In this document: piece after piece, positions 8,763-16,792 of the stretch | How positions within the stretch are numbered: position 1 is the first letter of the stretch | Layout: the number at the start of each line of letters is the position of its first letter | Source: Emticicia soli | GTDB lineage: Bacteria > Bacteroidota > Bacteroidia > Cytophagales > Spirosomataceae | NCBI RefSeq assembly: GCF_037860775.1 | Contig: NZ_JBBEWC010000006.1 | Location: 186,001-250,000, forward strand | Reading direction: 5' to 3' | Length of the DNA: 64,000 bases | The notes under the pieces: generated by a model | What the model saw: only the letters and a program-made list of their open reading frames with translations | Databases searched by the model: none | Told to the model about the DNA's origin: nothing | Position numbers and translations under genes: made by a program

Positions 8763-9242
8763 ATGCGTCCTGATTTCCTGATACGTAACAAGCACATTAT
8801 TATTTATGGTATTTCGTTGGCAATACTTTTATTCTTATTGCGGTGGTTACAGTTGCGTTTAATCGTTTTCAACCATGCTTTCGAAATCTATGTAGGCGCT
8901 ATTGCGCTTATTTTTACAGCATTGGGTATATGGCTTGCGCTTAAACTCATAAAGCCCAAAGTACAGATAGTAGAGCATATTGTTGAAAAAGTGCATGAGC
9001 CCGAAAGTACCGACACATTTAAACTAAACGAAGATACGCTCAACGAATTGGGGTTAAGTAAACGAGAGCTTGAAGTATTACAACTGATGGCCACGGGCCT
9101 GAGCAATCAGGAGATTGCCGGGCAATTGTTTGTGTCGCTCAATACTATTAAAACACATACATCAAAGGTGTTTGAGAAGCTAGATGTAAAACGCAGGACA
9201 CAAGCCGTTGAAAAAGCCAAAAGACTGAGCCTGATACCTTAG
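8763..9242 (+). CDS. Membrane-anchored LuxR-family helix-turn-helix regulator
   Basis: This 159-residue protein has two predicted membrane helices (about 11-31 and 41-63), a short linker and a C-terminal GerE/LuxR DNA-binding domain (about 98-157: LSKRELEVLQLMATGLSNQE, then FVSLNTIKTHTSKVFEKLDV). There is no receiver domain, so it is not a standard response regulator. Control must come through the membrane part or a partner. It is closely followed by DUF4199 and DHFR-like genes, an arrangement I associate with Bacteroidetes, and it may regulate them. The membrane link is read from hydrophobicity only. Confidence 0.85.
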   Translation: MRPDFLIRNKHIIIYGISLAILLFLLRWLQLRLIVFNHAFEIYVGAIALIFTALGIWLALKLIKPKVQIVEHIVEKVHEPESTDTFKLNEDTLNELGLSKRELEVLQLMATGLSNQEIAGQLFVSLNTIKTHTSKVFEKLDVKRRTQAVEKAKRLSLIP

Positions 9243-9355
9243 GCACTCTCACACTTTAGTATGAAATCTATTATAATATTGTAAAATCACCCAAAAGTAT
9301 GAGAATAAATAGCCCACAAGATGCCAGTTTTGTGCCATAAACAAATCTATAACAC

Positions 9356-9883
9356 ATGAAAAGAATTATTATCGTTTGTGGACTGATAGCCGGAATTATC
9401 GTGTCTACTTTTATGGTTACATCTATTGGCGTTTGCTATACATCGGGCAATTTCGAGGGTAACATCTGGGTTGGTTATGCCTCAATGCTCCTTGCCTTTT
9501 CGCTCGTTTTTGTAGGTATCAAAAACTATCGGGATAAATACAACAATGGTACCATCACTTTCGGAAAGGCGTTTCAGATTGGACTTTATATAAGCCTTAT
9601 AGCATCAAGTGTCTATGTACTTGTATGGCTGATTGACTATTATGTATTTGTACCCGACTTTATGGATAAATATACTACCCACGTAATACAAGAAGCCAAA
9701 GAAAGCGGTGCAAGCGCAGCAGAAATTCAGGAGAAAATAAAACAAGTAGAAGAATCATCTAAACTTTATGAAACACCTATCGGCGTTATTCTGCTTACCT
9801 ATATGGAGATACTACCCATTGGCCTGATTGTATCGTTGATAAGTGCGTTGATATTGAAGCGAAAAAATGTTGCTTTGGTGTAA
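9356..9883 (+). CDS. DUF4199 domain-containing membrane protein
   Basis: This 175-residue integral membrane protein has about four hydrophobic segments (near 5-25, 38-56, 75-95 and 143-165). A charged soluble stretch between the third and fourth (HVIQEAKESGASAAEIQEKIKQVEES) fits a short amphipathic helix. The layout and the GIKNYRDKYNNGTITFGKAF signature match DUF4199, a Bacteroidota family with no settled function. It lies 113 bases after the membrane LuxR gene. Confidence 0.85.
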   Translation: MKRIIIVCGLIAGIIVSTFMVTSIGVCYTSGNFEGNIWVGYASMLLAFSLVFVGIKNYRDKYNNGTITFGKAFQIGLYISLIASSVYVLVWLIDYYVFVPDFMDKYTTHVIQEAKESGASAAEIQEKIKQVEESSKLYETPIGVILLTYMEILPIGLIVSLISALILKRKNVALV

Positions 9884-9973
9884 GCAATAGTGAATTTGTG
9901 AATGGCGAATTAGTGAATTTTGGACACAGCACACTACAAAAAATCAGTAGAGAATCATAAAACATACAAATAC

Positions 9974-10546
9974 ATGAGAAAGATAATTTCGTTTATGCAC
10001 ATATCGCTTGATGGCTTTGTGGCAGGCCCAAACGGAGAGCTTAACTGGGCTAAAGTTGATGAAGAACTTTTTGATTATGTAGGTGAGCGCATAAGTACCA
10101 GCGATACTGCCTTATATGGGCGGGTAACTTATGAAATGATGGAAGGCTACTGGCCTACCGCAGCCGACCAACCCAATGCAAGCAAGCACGATATTGAGCA
10201 TTCGAAATGGTATAAAAATGCACACAAAATCGTTCTATCAAACACATTGGCAGAAGCAGATTTAGTAAATACAAGTATCATTAACGCCAACCTTGCTGAA
10301 AAAATCAATGAGATAAAACAACAAGAAGGGGAAGATATATTAGTATTTGGCAGCCCAACGGCAACCCATGCGCTTATCGAGCAGAACTTGATTGATGGTT
10401 ATTGGCTGTTTCTTAATCCTGTTATTCTTGGGCAGGGCACGCCGCTGTTTTTAAACAGTAAAGACAAAACAGAGCTAAAATTATTGAATACCCGACAGTT
10501 TGCTTCTGGGGTAACAGAATTGAATTATGTAGTGGAAAGAGAATAG
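9974..10546 (+). CDS. Dihydrofolate reductase family protein (RibD C-terminal-like)
   Basis: This 190-residue protein starts at the ATG giving MRKIISFMHISLDGFVAGPNGE. An upstream in-frame start at 9920 adds 18 residues from repeat-like intergenic sequence and is unlikely. The DHFR/RibD fold is seen in ISLDGFVAGPNGELNW, ALYGRVTYEMMEGYWP, and the NADPH-binding segment GEDILVFGSPTATHALIEQNLIDGYW. Such YwjB/YyaP-like proteins are related to riboflavin-pathway reductases and folA but are usually not the essential DHFR. The substrate is unknown. A strong terminator follows. Confidence 0.88.
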   Translation: MRKIISFMHISLDGFVAGPNGELNWAKVDEELFDYVGERISTSDTALYGRVTYEMMEGYWPTAADQPNASKHDIEHSKWYKNAHKIVLSNTLAEADLVNTSIINANLAEKINEIKQQEGEDILVFGSPTATHALIEQNLIDGYWLFLNPVILGQGTPLFLNSKDKTELKLLNTRQFASGVTELNYVVERE

Positions 10547-10567
10547 CTAAGGCTAAATGTTAAATAA

Positions 10568-10612
10568 AAATCTCTCGCAAAAACCACTAATTAGGTTTTA
10601 TGCGAGAGATTT
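10568..10612. terminator. Bidirectional intrinsic terminator with extended stem
   Basis: AAATCTCTCGCA (10568-10579) pairs with TGCGAGAGATTT (10601-10612). The inner bases AAAACC (10580-10585) and GGTTTT (10594-10599) extend the stem around the loop ACTAATTA. It separates the convergent DHFR-like and FGE-sulfatase-like genes. Confidence 0.85.
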
Positions 10613-10634
10613 TCTGATTTACACCTTCTTACTA

Positions 10635-11612
10635 TCAAGGAATATCTTTTGGAGGGCGAGAGAAGTATGCTTCAATTTCTTCTTTCGATGGTTCTTTTAC
10701 AGGTCTTACAACTCTGAATCCTAAGAAAGGTGCATCTGTTAACCACCAGTCAGATTTCGGAATCTGAGGGTCACGTTGTTTCAAGTCTGGTGTTGATGTA
10801 CGGCGTGACGCACTACGTAATTTATCAGCGTCATCATCCCAGTGTCCACCACGAATCACGTGCGGATAATGTTTGCTTGGTTTCACATAAGGGTTATTAG
10901 CGGCTTCTGGTTTACTATAAAAATCTTCAACATATAAGTCTGATGTCCACTCCGCTACGTTTCCGTACATATCATACAAGCCCCATGCATTTGGTTTTTT
11001 CTGACCTACTTTTTTATAAGCACCATCAGAGTTTTCGTAATACCATGCATAATCTTTTAACTGAGAGGCATCATCGCCAAAATAAAAAGTGCTGGTAGAA
11101 CCTGCACGAGCGGCGTATTCCCACTCGGCCTCGGTTGGTAGGCGATAAAAATGCCCTGTTTTAGCATATAACCATTTACAAAATGCTCTTGCAGCAAACT
11201 GCGTAACGTTACATACCGGAAAACCACTTTCTTTACCTTGCCCGAACGACATCTCTACATAAGGTTGTGTAGGGCGAGCCACTACATCAACACGGCTTTT
11301 TACTTCGGCAGTATTTTTTGCGTCGGTTACCTCTAATTCTTTATTAAAAAATGCTTCGTACATTTCCCACGATGTTTCGAATTTAGCCATATAAAATGCA
11401 TCAATTTTTACTTTGTGCTGTGGGCCTTCGTCGTCTTTGCGGTCTTTTTCACTGGCTGCACTACCCATATTAAACTCTCCTGCCGGAATAGGCACCATAT
11501 CGAGCCCATGTTGCAAGCCCGGAATATGTTCAGTATAAGGTTTGAAATCTTCGCTACGAAAAGATGTGAAGAATAATAAAGTTGCGATTACTAATAAAGA
11601 TACTTTTTTCAC
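10635..11612 (-). CDS. Secreted formylglycine-generating-enzyme/sulfatase-modifying-factor domain protein
   Basis: This 325-residue protein has an N-terminal signal (MKKVSLLVIATLLFFTSFRS) followed by one SUMF1/FGE fold from about residue 36 to 310. Seen motifs include MVPIPAGEFNMGS, PVCNVTQFAARAFCKWL, RLPTEAEWEYAARAG, WGLYDMYGNVAEWTSD, VIRGGHW and GFRVVRP. The last segment has Val where active FGE enzymes carry a catalytic Cys near GFRC. It is therefore probably not a sulfatase-activating enzyme but one of the many non-catalytic FGE-like proteins, such as the gliding-motility family in this phylum. It is transcribed alone from a recognisable promoter. Confidence 0.85.
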   Translation of the reverse strand: MKKVSLLVIATLLFFTSFRSEDFKPYTEHIPGLQHGLDMVPIPAGEFNMGSAASEKDRKDDEGPQHKVKIDAFYMAKFETSWEMYEAFFNKELEVTDAKNTAEVKSRVDVVARPTQPYVEMSFGQGKESGFPVCNVTQFAARAFCKWLYAKTGHFYRLPTEAEWEYAARAGSTSTFYFGDDASQLKDYAWYYENSDGAYKKVGQKKPNAWGLYDMYGNVAEWTSDLYVEDFYSKPEAANNPYVKPSKHYPHVIRGGHWDDDADKLRSASRRTSTPDLKQRDPQIPKSDWWLTDAPFLGFRVVRPVKEPSKEEIEAYFSRPPKDIP

Positions 11613-11635
11613 TTAGGTTTGAATGTTTGGTTTCA

Positions 11636-11667
11636 CAAATATAGTTACGGCATCGGCTTTTTTACAA
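11636..11667 (-). promoter_or_regulatory. Bacteroidetes-type promoter for the FGE-like gene
   Basis: Read on the minus strand, TTG (complement of 11665-11667) and TATATTTG (complement of 11636-11643) are 21 bases apart, fitting the -33/-7 consensus. The start codon at 11612 lies about 24 bases after the -7 box, giving a short leader. Confidence 0.55.
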
Positions 11668-11687
11668 GCCTATACTCCCCAAAATGC

Positions 11688-14150
11688 TTATTCCTTATAA
11701 AATACACGTTTTACACGCTCGCTAACGCCTGTCAGAATCTCATAAGGAATGGTTCCGATTGAGGCAGCCAGCTCATGGATTGGCAAGTCTTTTCCGAAAA
11801 TTATCACCTCGTCTCCCTCCTCGCATTTCGCCTCGGTTACGTCTACCATTGTCATGTCCATGCACACATTGCCTATTACAGGGCACTTAGTGCCATTGAC
11901 AAGCACAGTGCCTACGCCTTTGCTAAAGCCACGGTCGAAACCATCGGCATAGCCAATGGCTATGGTGGCAATGCGTGAATCTTTGTCTAAAACACCCTTG
12001 CGGCTATAACCAATGGTTTCGCCTTTTTTCAGGTGTTTTATCTGTGATATTATGGTTTTTAGCGTTCCAACGGTCTGTAAAGACTTCTGTTCTGTTCCGG
12101 TTGCTTCTACACCATAAAGACCAATGCCTAGCCGCACCATATCAAACTTAGCCTCGGGGAAACGAATGATTCCGGCTGAATTACAGATGTGGCGAAGCGG
12201 TGCTTGTTCTTTTGCAGGTAAAGCCTGAAGAATCTTATCTGACATACGGCTGAAACGCTCTATCTGAGATTTCGAGAAATCGTTATGCTCGCTTTCGTCG
12301 GCACCTACCAAATGGCTGAATATAGATGCTATTCTAACGGCTGGGTTCTGTTTCAAAATCTCTATGAGTTTTTCAATATCCTGCTCTTCAAAGCCCAGGC
12401 GATGCATACCTGTATCGAGTTTAAGATGAACCTTAAATACTGAATCAGGAAATGCCTTGATGAAATCAAGAAAACGACGGAATATCTGAAAACTATAAAT
12501 TTCAGGCTCTAAATCATATTCGACCAGCTTACTGAATGTTTCGGGCTGTGAATTAAGCACCATAATAGGCAGCTTAATACCACTCTGCCGCAAAGCCACA
12601 CCCTCATCAGGGTAAGCTACTCCCAGATAATCAACACGGTGATACTCTAGTAAGCTTGCTACCTCGGCGCTGCCGCTACCATAAGCATAGGCTTTTACCA
12701 TCACCATTATTTTGGTATTGCTACCTATTTTGCCTCTGTAAAAGTTAAGGTTATGCGTAAGGGCATCGAGGTTTATCTCGAATATCGTGCCGTGTACTTT
12801 CTGTATCAGTTTATCAACAATCTTCTCGAAGGCAAATTTGCGTGCGCCTTTTACTAATATCAGGCTATCATGCAGTTGATTGATAGGATATTCGTCCAGA
12901 AAAGCGTCGGTTGATGAAAAAAACACGGCATTATCATCAAAAAATCTGGCATTTCTTGATATGTCTTCGCCAATGCCTACCATCTGGTCTATTTCTTTCC
13001 CCTTCACCAAATCGGCTATGCTTTTATACAAATCAGCCTCACGCAAGCCCGACTGCAACAAATCGCTGATGATTAAAACCTTATTGGTTTTGGTATGATG
13101 CTGGCTCATAAAATTAAGCGCCATGTTCAACCCCGCATAATCGTTGTTATAGGTATCATCAATCAGGTAGCAGTCGTTAATACCCTGCTTCAATTCCAGA
13201 CGCATGGCTATGGGTTTCAGGGCCATTAGTCCTTCGGCAGTTGTGCTTAAATCCTGTCCTTCGGGTGTTAATAAAAGTTTGGCAAAAACACAATGTGTAG
13301 CGTTTTCGATAGAGGCATCGTCAGTAAACGGAATCCTGAACTCATATTCTTCGGCATTCCAGTTTATAGCTAGTGTTGTATAAGTTGCTGCTTTGGTAAA
13401 AGTTACGTTAATTGGGCTCTCTTGGCTTTTCGACCAGCCTATTAGCTCAATACCCGGATTAACGGCTTTCAACAATAGCTTTATTTCTTCGTCTATTTCT
13501 TCGTAATCTTTGCAATAGATAAGGGTTTTACTGCGGCGAAACAAACGCAGTTTTTCGGTAACTTTCTGCTTACGGCTTCTGAAGCCCTCGTCATGCGCCG
13601 AGCCTATATTAGTAAAAATGCCTATGGTTGGGCTTACAATTGGCTCAAGGTTTTCCATCTCTCCCGACTTCGAGATGCCGGCTTCAAATATACCCAGCGT
13701 ATGGCTTTCGTTCATTTGCCATACCGATAAGCCCACCCCGATTTGTGAATTGTAGCTGCGGGGGCTTTTAATAATGGTATAGTCTTTAGCAAGCAAAGCA
13801 CTCAACCATTCTTTTACAATGGTTTTGCCGTTGCTGCCCGTAATACCTATTACCGGAATATTGAATTTCTTACGATGCTTGGCAGCTATATTCTGCAAAG
13901 CTCTGATACCATTCTCAACCAGCCAGAATTTAGCCTCAGGGAAACGCTCGTTCAGGTCTGGCTTAGCGGCTTTTTTCTCGACCACAAATTCACGAACGCC
14001 CTTTTCGTAGAGTTCTTCAATAAAATTGTGGCCATCGTGGCGCTCTCCTTTTATGGCAAAAAATATGCTTTGCTGAGGTTGAGAAACAAAGCGGCTGTCG
14101 GTCAACAAAACCGTAGCCTTAGTAATAATAGGTTCAGAAAAGAAATTCAC
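11688..14150 (-). CDS. murF-alr: Bifunctional MurF (UDP-MurNAc-tripeptide:D-Ala-D-Ala ligase) / alanine racemase
   Basis: This 820-residue fusion carries two peptidoglycan steps. Residues 1-445 are MurF: the ATP loop TGSNGKT at 104-110 and the Mur-ligase central and C-terminal domains (LIDDTYNNDYAGLNMAL; VLIISDLLQSG). It adds D-Ala-D-Ala to UDP-MurNAc-tripeptide. Residues from about 455 to 820 are a PLP-dependent alanine racemase. The cofactor Lys is near 484 in VMVKAYAYGSG, and conserved segments include HLKLDTGMHRLGF and IGYADGFDRG. The fusion is common in Bacteroidota, so it is expected here. It couples production of D-Ala to its use. A lipoprotein gene and coaD lie upstream on the same strand. 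Confidence 0.95.
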   Translation of the reverse strand: MNFFSEPIITKATVLLTDSRFVSQPQQSIFFAIKGERHDGHNFIEELYEKGVREFVVEKKAAKPDLNERFPEAKFWLVENGIRALQNIAAKHRKKFNIPVIGITGSNGKTIVKEWLSALLAKDYTIIKSPRSYNSQIGVGLSVWQMNESHTLGIFEAGISKSGEMENLEPIVSPTIGIFTNIGSAHDEGFRSRKQKVTEKLRLFRRSKTLIYCKDYEEIDEEIKLLLKAVNPGIELIGWSKSQESPINVTFTKAATYTTLAINWNAEEYEFRIPFTDDASIENATHCVFAKLLLTPEGQDLSTTAEGLMALKPIAMRLELKQGINDCYLIDDTYNNDYAGLNMALNFMSQHHTKTNKVLIISDLLQSGLREADLYKSIADLVKGKEIDQMVGIGEDISRNARFFDDNAVFFSSTDAFLDEYPINQLHDSLILVKGARKFAFEKIVDKLIQKVHGTIFEINLDALTHNLNFYRGKIGSNTKIMVMVKAYAYGSGSAEVASLLEYHRVDYLGVAYPDEGVALRQSGIKLPIMVLNSQPETFSKLVEYDLEPEIYSFQIFRRFLDFIKAFPDSVFKVHLKLDTGMHRLGFEEQDIEKLIEILKQNPAVRIASIFSHLVGADESEHNDFSKSQIERFSRMSDKILQALPAKEQAPLRHICNSAGIIRFPEAKFDMVRLGIGLYGVEATGTEQKSLQTVGTLKTIISQIKHLKKGETIGYSRKGVLDKDSRIATIAIGYADGFDRGFSKGVGTVLVNGTKCPVIGNVCMDMTMVDVTEAKCEEGDEVIIFGKDLPIHELAASIGTIPYEILTGVSERVKRVFYKE

Positions 14151-14192
14151 TGTATATGTTGTAGAAAAATAGCTGACACAAAAGAAATAGTT

Positions 14193-14633
14193 CTATAACG
14201 ACGGAACTAGCTCTAAATTGACTGTACTCGATGCCGAAATCATTTTGTTGTTTTCGGTTTGCAATATCATTTTGGTATTTGATAACTCAATTATCTTAAA
14301 CTCGCCACCAAAACCAATAATCTGAATATCAAGTATCTTGTTATCGTCTTTCAGATACCAGGTGCCGGCATTTACAACCTGTTTCGATACACGGTCTATG
14401 CCACGGGTTACGTTATCGGCACGGAACTCAAAATCGAAGCTAAAAATTGCCTGCACCTGCGAGTTCAAATCGCTATTACTTAGCATTTTACCGTTAGGGT
14501 CGGTAAAACGGTCGAGTTTCCAGTAATTTGCTGTAAGAATCTTGGCCGAAGCATTGGTTGCTTGTGGTTCGTTTTTATCTTTACAAGCAAAAACAAACGA
14601 AACAAGTGTAATAACAAAGAGTAATTTTTTCAT
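14193..14633 (-). CDS. Lipocalin-like lipoprotein
   Basis: This 146-residue protein has a lipoprotein signal with a lipobox-like FACKD (Cys17), so it is probably anchored in a membrane facing the periplasm. The remainder (ILTANYWKLDRFTDPNGK, then several beta-strands with TWYLKDDNKILDIQI) resembles the lipocalin-like/DUF4923-type families of Bacteroidetes, a small beta-barrel with no defined ligand. A -7-like TAATTTTG (complement of 14680-14687) lies upstream. The assignment to a specific family is uncertain. Confidence 0.75.
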   Translation of the reverse strand: MKKLLFVITLVSFVFACKDKNEPQATNASAKILTANYWKLDRFTDPNGKMLSNSDLNSQVQAIFSFDFEFRADNVTRGIDRVSKQVVNAGTWYLKDDNKILDIQIIGFGGEFKIIELSNTKMILQTENNKMISASSTVNLELVPSL

Positions 14634-14726
14634 TGTGAGTAGAGCGCACGAGCACGCCTGATTTAAAAAAATGAATCTACAAAATTAGCATTTTCAGCTT
14701 AGAAGTAAACGCATCGGGTGGGCATT

Positions 14727-15182
14727 TTATTCCAAATCGTAAGGCAAATAATCGTTTACCTTGGCGCCATACTTATGTAATTCTCTCACAATTGTTGAGC
14801 TTATAGGAGCTAATTCGGGCGAAGTAATCAGAAAAACAGTCTCTAATTCGGCTATCAGGTGCCTGTTTACCTGCGATATTGTGTTTTCGTATTCAAAATC
14901 TGTTGTATTTCTTAAACCTCTCAACAAAAACTTGGCGCCATATTCCTTCGCTACGTTGGCCGTCAGGTCGTCGTAAGAAATAATTCTGATGTTCTCTGAC
15001 TCATGAAAAGCCTCTCTTATTTTCTGGGTCATCAGTTCAAGGGAAAAGTAGCGTTTTTTCTGGCTGTTTGTTCCTATACCAATAATAACCTCGTCGAAAA
15101 GTTTTAATCCACGTCTGACAATATCGGCGTGACCTTTGGTAAAGGGGTCGAACGAACCGGGAAAGAAGGCAGTTTTTTTCAT
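14727..15182 (-). CDS. coaD: Pantetheine-phosphate adenylyltransferase
   Basis: CoaD transfers AMP to 4'-phosphopantetheine in coenzyme A synthesis. This 151-residue protein has the nucleotidyltransferase motif FPGSFDPFTKGHADIVRRGL at the N terminus, where TKGH carries the catalytic His, the substrate segment LRGLRNTTDFEYE, and the C-terminal SSTIVRELHKYG. The length is normal. The DUF3822 gene ends 35 bases upstream on the same strand, so the two are probably co-transcribed, a pairing seen in many Bacteroidota. Confidence 0.95.
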   Translation of the reverse strand: MKKTAFFPGSFDPFTKGHADIVRRGLKLFDEVIIGIGTNSQKKRYFSLELMTQKIREAFHESENIRIISYDDLTANVAKEYGAKFLLRGLRNTTDFEYENTISQVNRHLIAELETVFLITSPELAPISSTIVRELHKYGAKVNDYLPYDLE

Positions 15183-15217
15183 AAAAGTTCTCGTAGGGGG
15201 TTGGGTTTATTGTTGTA

Positions 15218-16147
15218 CTAATATAAGTAATAAGAGCTAAACAGCGTATAATAACGATGCTCAGGAATCTCTTCAAAATATTGGCTGAGTTTTACTTTTG
15301 TAGGGTTCTTTGCGAACTCAATGTTTTTGAGGGTTTTGCTTAATAGTATGTACCCTTCCGAGAAAGACGTAACCTCGCCATAGAATATAACAGGCATATC
15401 GGTTTCAAGCCCTAGTTCGTTCATGATAAACATTACATGATACACCATATCGGGGGCGGTGCGGTACTGAAAACGATTACAGAAATGCAGTTTTTCGTCT
15501 TGAAAATACACCAGCGATACATAGTTTTCTTCAAAGTATAGATGCAGTCCATGATTTGTTCGGTCTTTCACAATGCCTTCAATGAGCGTACTAATTACCG
15601 GTACGGGGGTTATTTTCTTGGCCGGATACATTTCTTTCAGCCAGTTTATCAGTTCTTTTTCAACACTAAAAATATTGATAATACCAAAGTGGCTTTGCTT
15701 AAACTCAAAAATCTGTTCGTATTCGGTCAGGTTTTTTCCGGCAGCAAAGTTCAGATACTTCACTACCTCGTCGGCCTGATAGTATTCATCGGGAATCAGC
15801 GTAAAATGATTCGAATTAACCGTCAGCCTGATGGTTTTCCAATAATTGGCTGCTAAAAAATGATGCCCCTGATATATACGTTTAACTGTACTCAATAACT
15901 GGTTATGGTTCAGCAACGAAAACACGTGGTAGTCTTCGAGCCACATCACTACATTATGAACAGAACTAAAGATAGCAAAACGAAAACGGTCATGCCCCAC
16001 TTCAATCATCAGATGGCTGTCAGCTATCTGGTTTACGTCGAAGCGGTCGTCTTTTATTTCAAAGCTTGGTGTAATATGCGTAATTGTGGCCTCCAAGTTT
16101 ATTGTTGGATTTGGTTGTTCCTTCACAAATTGTTGTTTCCTTGACAA
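15218..16147 (-). CDS. DUF3822 family protein
   Basis: This is a 309-residue soluble protein with no signal peptide. The family is restricted to Bacteroidota, has an actin/ASKHA-like layout and is typically encoded next to coaD, as here. Visible features are LMIEVGHDRFRFAIFSSVHNVVMWLEDYHVF near residue 48, the central LHLYFEENYVSLVYFQDEKL, and GLETDMPVIFYGEV near 255. No catalytic function is known to me. The start gives MSRKQQFVKEQPNP, and the TAC-rich end (RYYTLFSSYYLY) is intact. Confidence 0.85.
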   Translation of the reverse strand: MSRKQQFVKEQPNPTINLEATITHITPSFEIKDDRFDVNQIADSHLMIEVGHDRFRFAIFSSVHNVVMWLEDYHVFSLLNHNQLLSTVKRIYQGHHFLAANYWKTIRLTVNSNHFTLIPDEYYQADEVVKYLNFAAGKNLTEYEQIFEFKQSHFGIINIFSVEKELINWLKEMYPAKKITPVPVISTLIEGIVKDRTNHGLHLYFEENYVSLVYFQDEKLHFCNRFQYRTAPDMVYHVMFIMNELGLETDMPVIFYGEVTSFSEGYILLSKTLKNIEFAKNPTKVKLSQYFEEIPEHRYYTLFSSYYLY

Positions 16148-16171
16148 TTTTACTAAAATTCAGGCGATTTC

Positions 16172-16612
16172 CTAAGAATTTATCGCTAAATATACTTCAT
16201 CCGTAAAATAATCCCTATTTTTCAAGGGTATCCATCGCACGTCTTTTATCAATTGGGCTTCCTGAGTTGTTTCAGGGTCTTTTCCTACTATCAATTTTCC
16301 GGCTACTATTTCTACCTCAAAATAAAGTTCTACCGAGTGTATAGGTGCATGTATTAACTCATGTTTAAACATAAAACGCCCTACTTTTATCTCAAAACCC
16401 GTTTCTTCTAAAAACTCTCGTACCAGCGCATCGGTAATACTTTCGCCATCTTCTACCCCACCTCCGGGTGGCAGCCATACATCCTTTTCGTTTATCACAC
16501 CTTTATGGCAAATCATCAGCACCTGCTGGTTTTCTATACAAATGCCACAGGCTCTAAGCCGAATCTTGTTACCATATTGCTTTTTTGCAATTTCCTGTGC
16601 CTCGTCGCTCAT
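16172..16612 (-). CDS. NUDIX hydrolase
   Basis: This 146-residue protein hydrolyses a nucleoside diphosphate linked to another moiety. The complete Nudix box is GGVEDGESITDALVREFLEE followed by TGF (G-x5-E-x7-REuxEExGu). I chose the ATG at 16612 (MSDEAQEIAKKQYGN), because an ATG at 16672 lies upstream of the predicted transcription start and would add residues unlike the family. The substrate is unknown. It is divergent from the helicase gene at 16793. Confidence 0.88.
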   Translation of the reverse strand: MSDEAQEIAKKQYGNKIRLRACGICIENQQVLMICHKGVINEKDVWLPPGGGVEDGESITDALVREFLEETGFEIKVGRFMFKHELIHAPIHSVELYFEVEIVAGKLIVGKDPETTQEAQLIKDVRWIPLKNRDYFTDEVYLAINS

Positions 16613-16634
16613 GCTGGTATGATGAAAAATTTTG

Positions 16635-16667
16635 CAAAGATACAGATTGAAACCTATGTCAATCAAA
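16635..16667 (-). promoter_or_regulatory. Bacteroidetes-type promoter for the NUDIX gene
   Basis: On the minus strand TTTG (complement of 16664-16667) is followed after 21 bases by TATCTTTG (complement of 16635-16642). Both match the -33/-7 consensus. The predicted start of transcription, near 16628, decides the choice of start codon at 16612. Confidence 0.6.
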
Positions 16668-16792
16668 GCCATTGTTTAAAAATTATTACAGGCGAACCAA
16701 GCTCAGAGGCAGTTTACGAATTTATTGCCCGAAAAATACCATTACACCACTTCATCTATTTATTTTGCATAAAATATAACGTGCCTTTGTCA

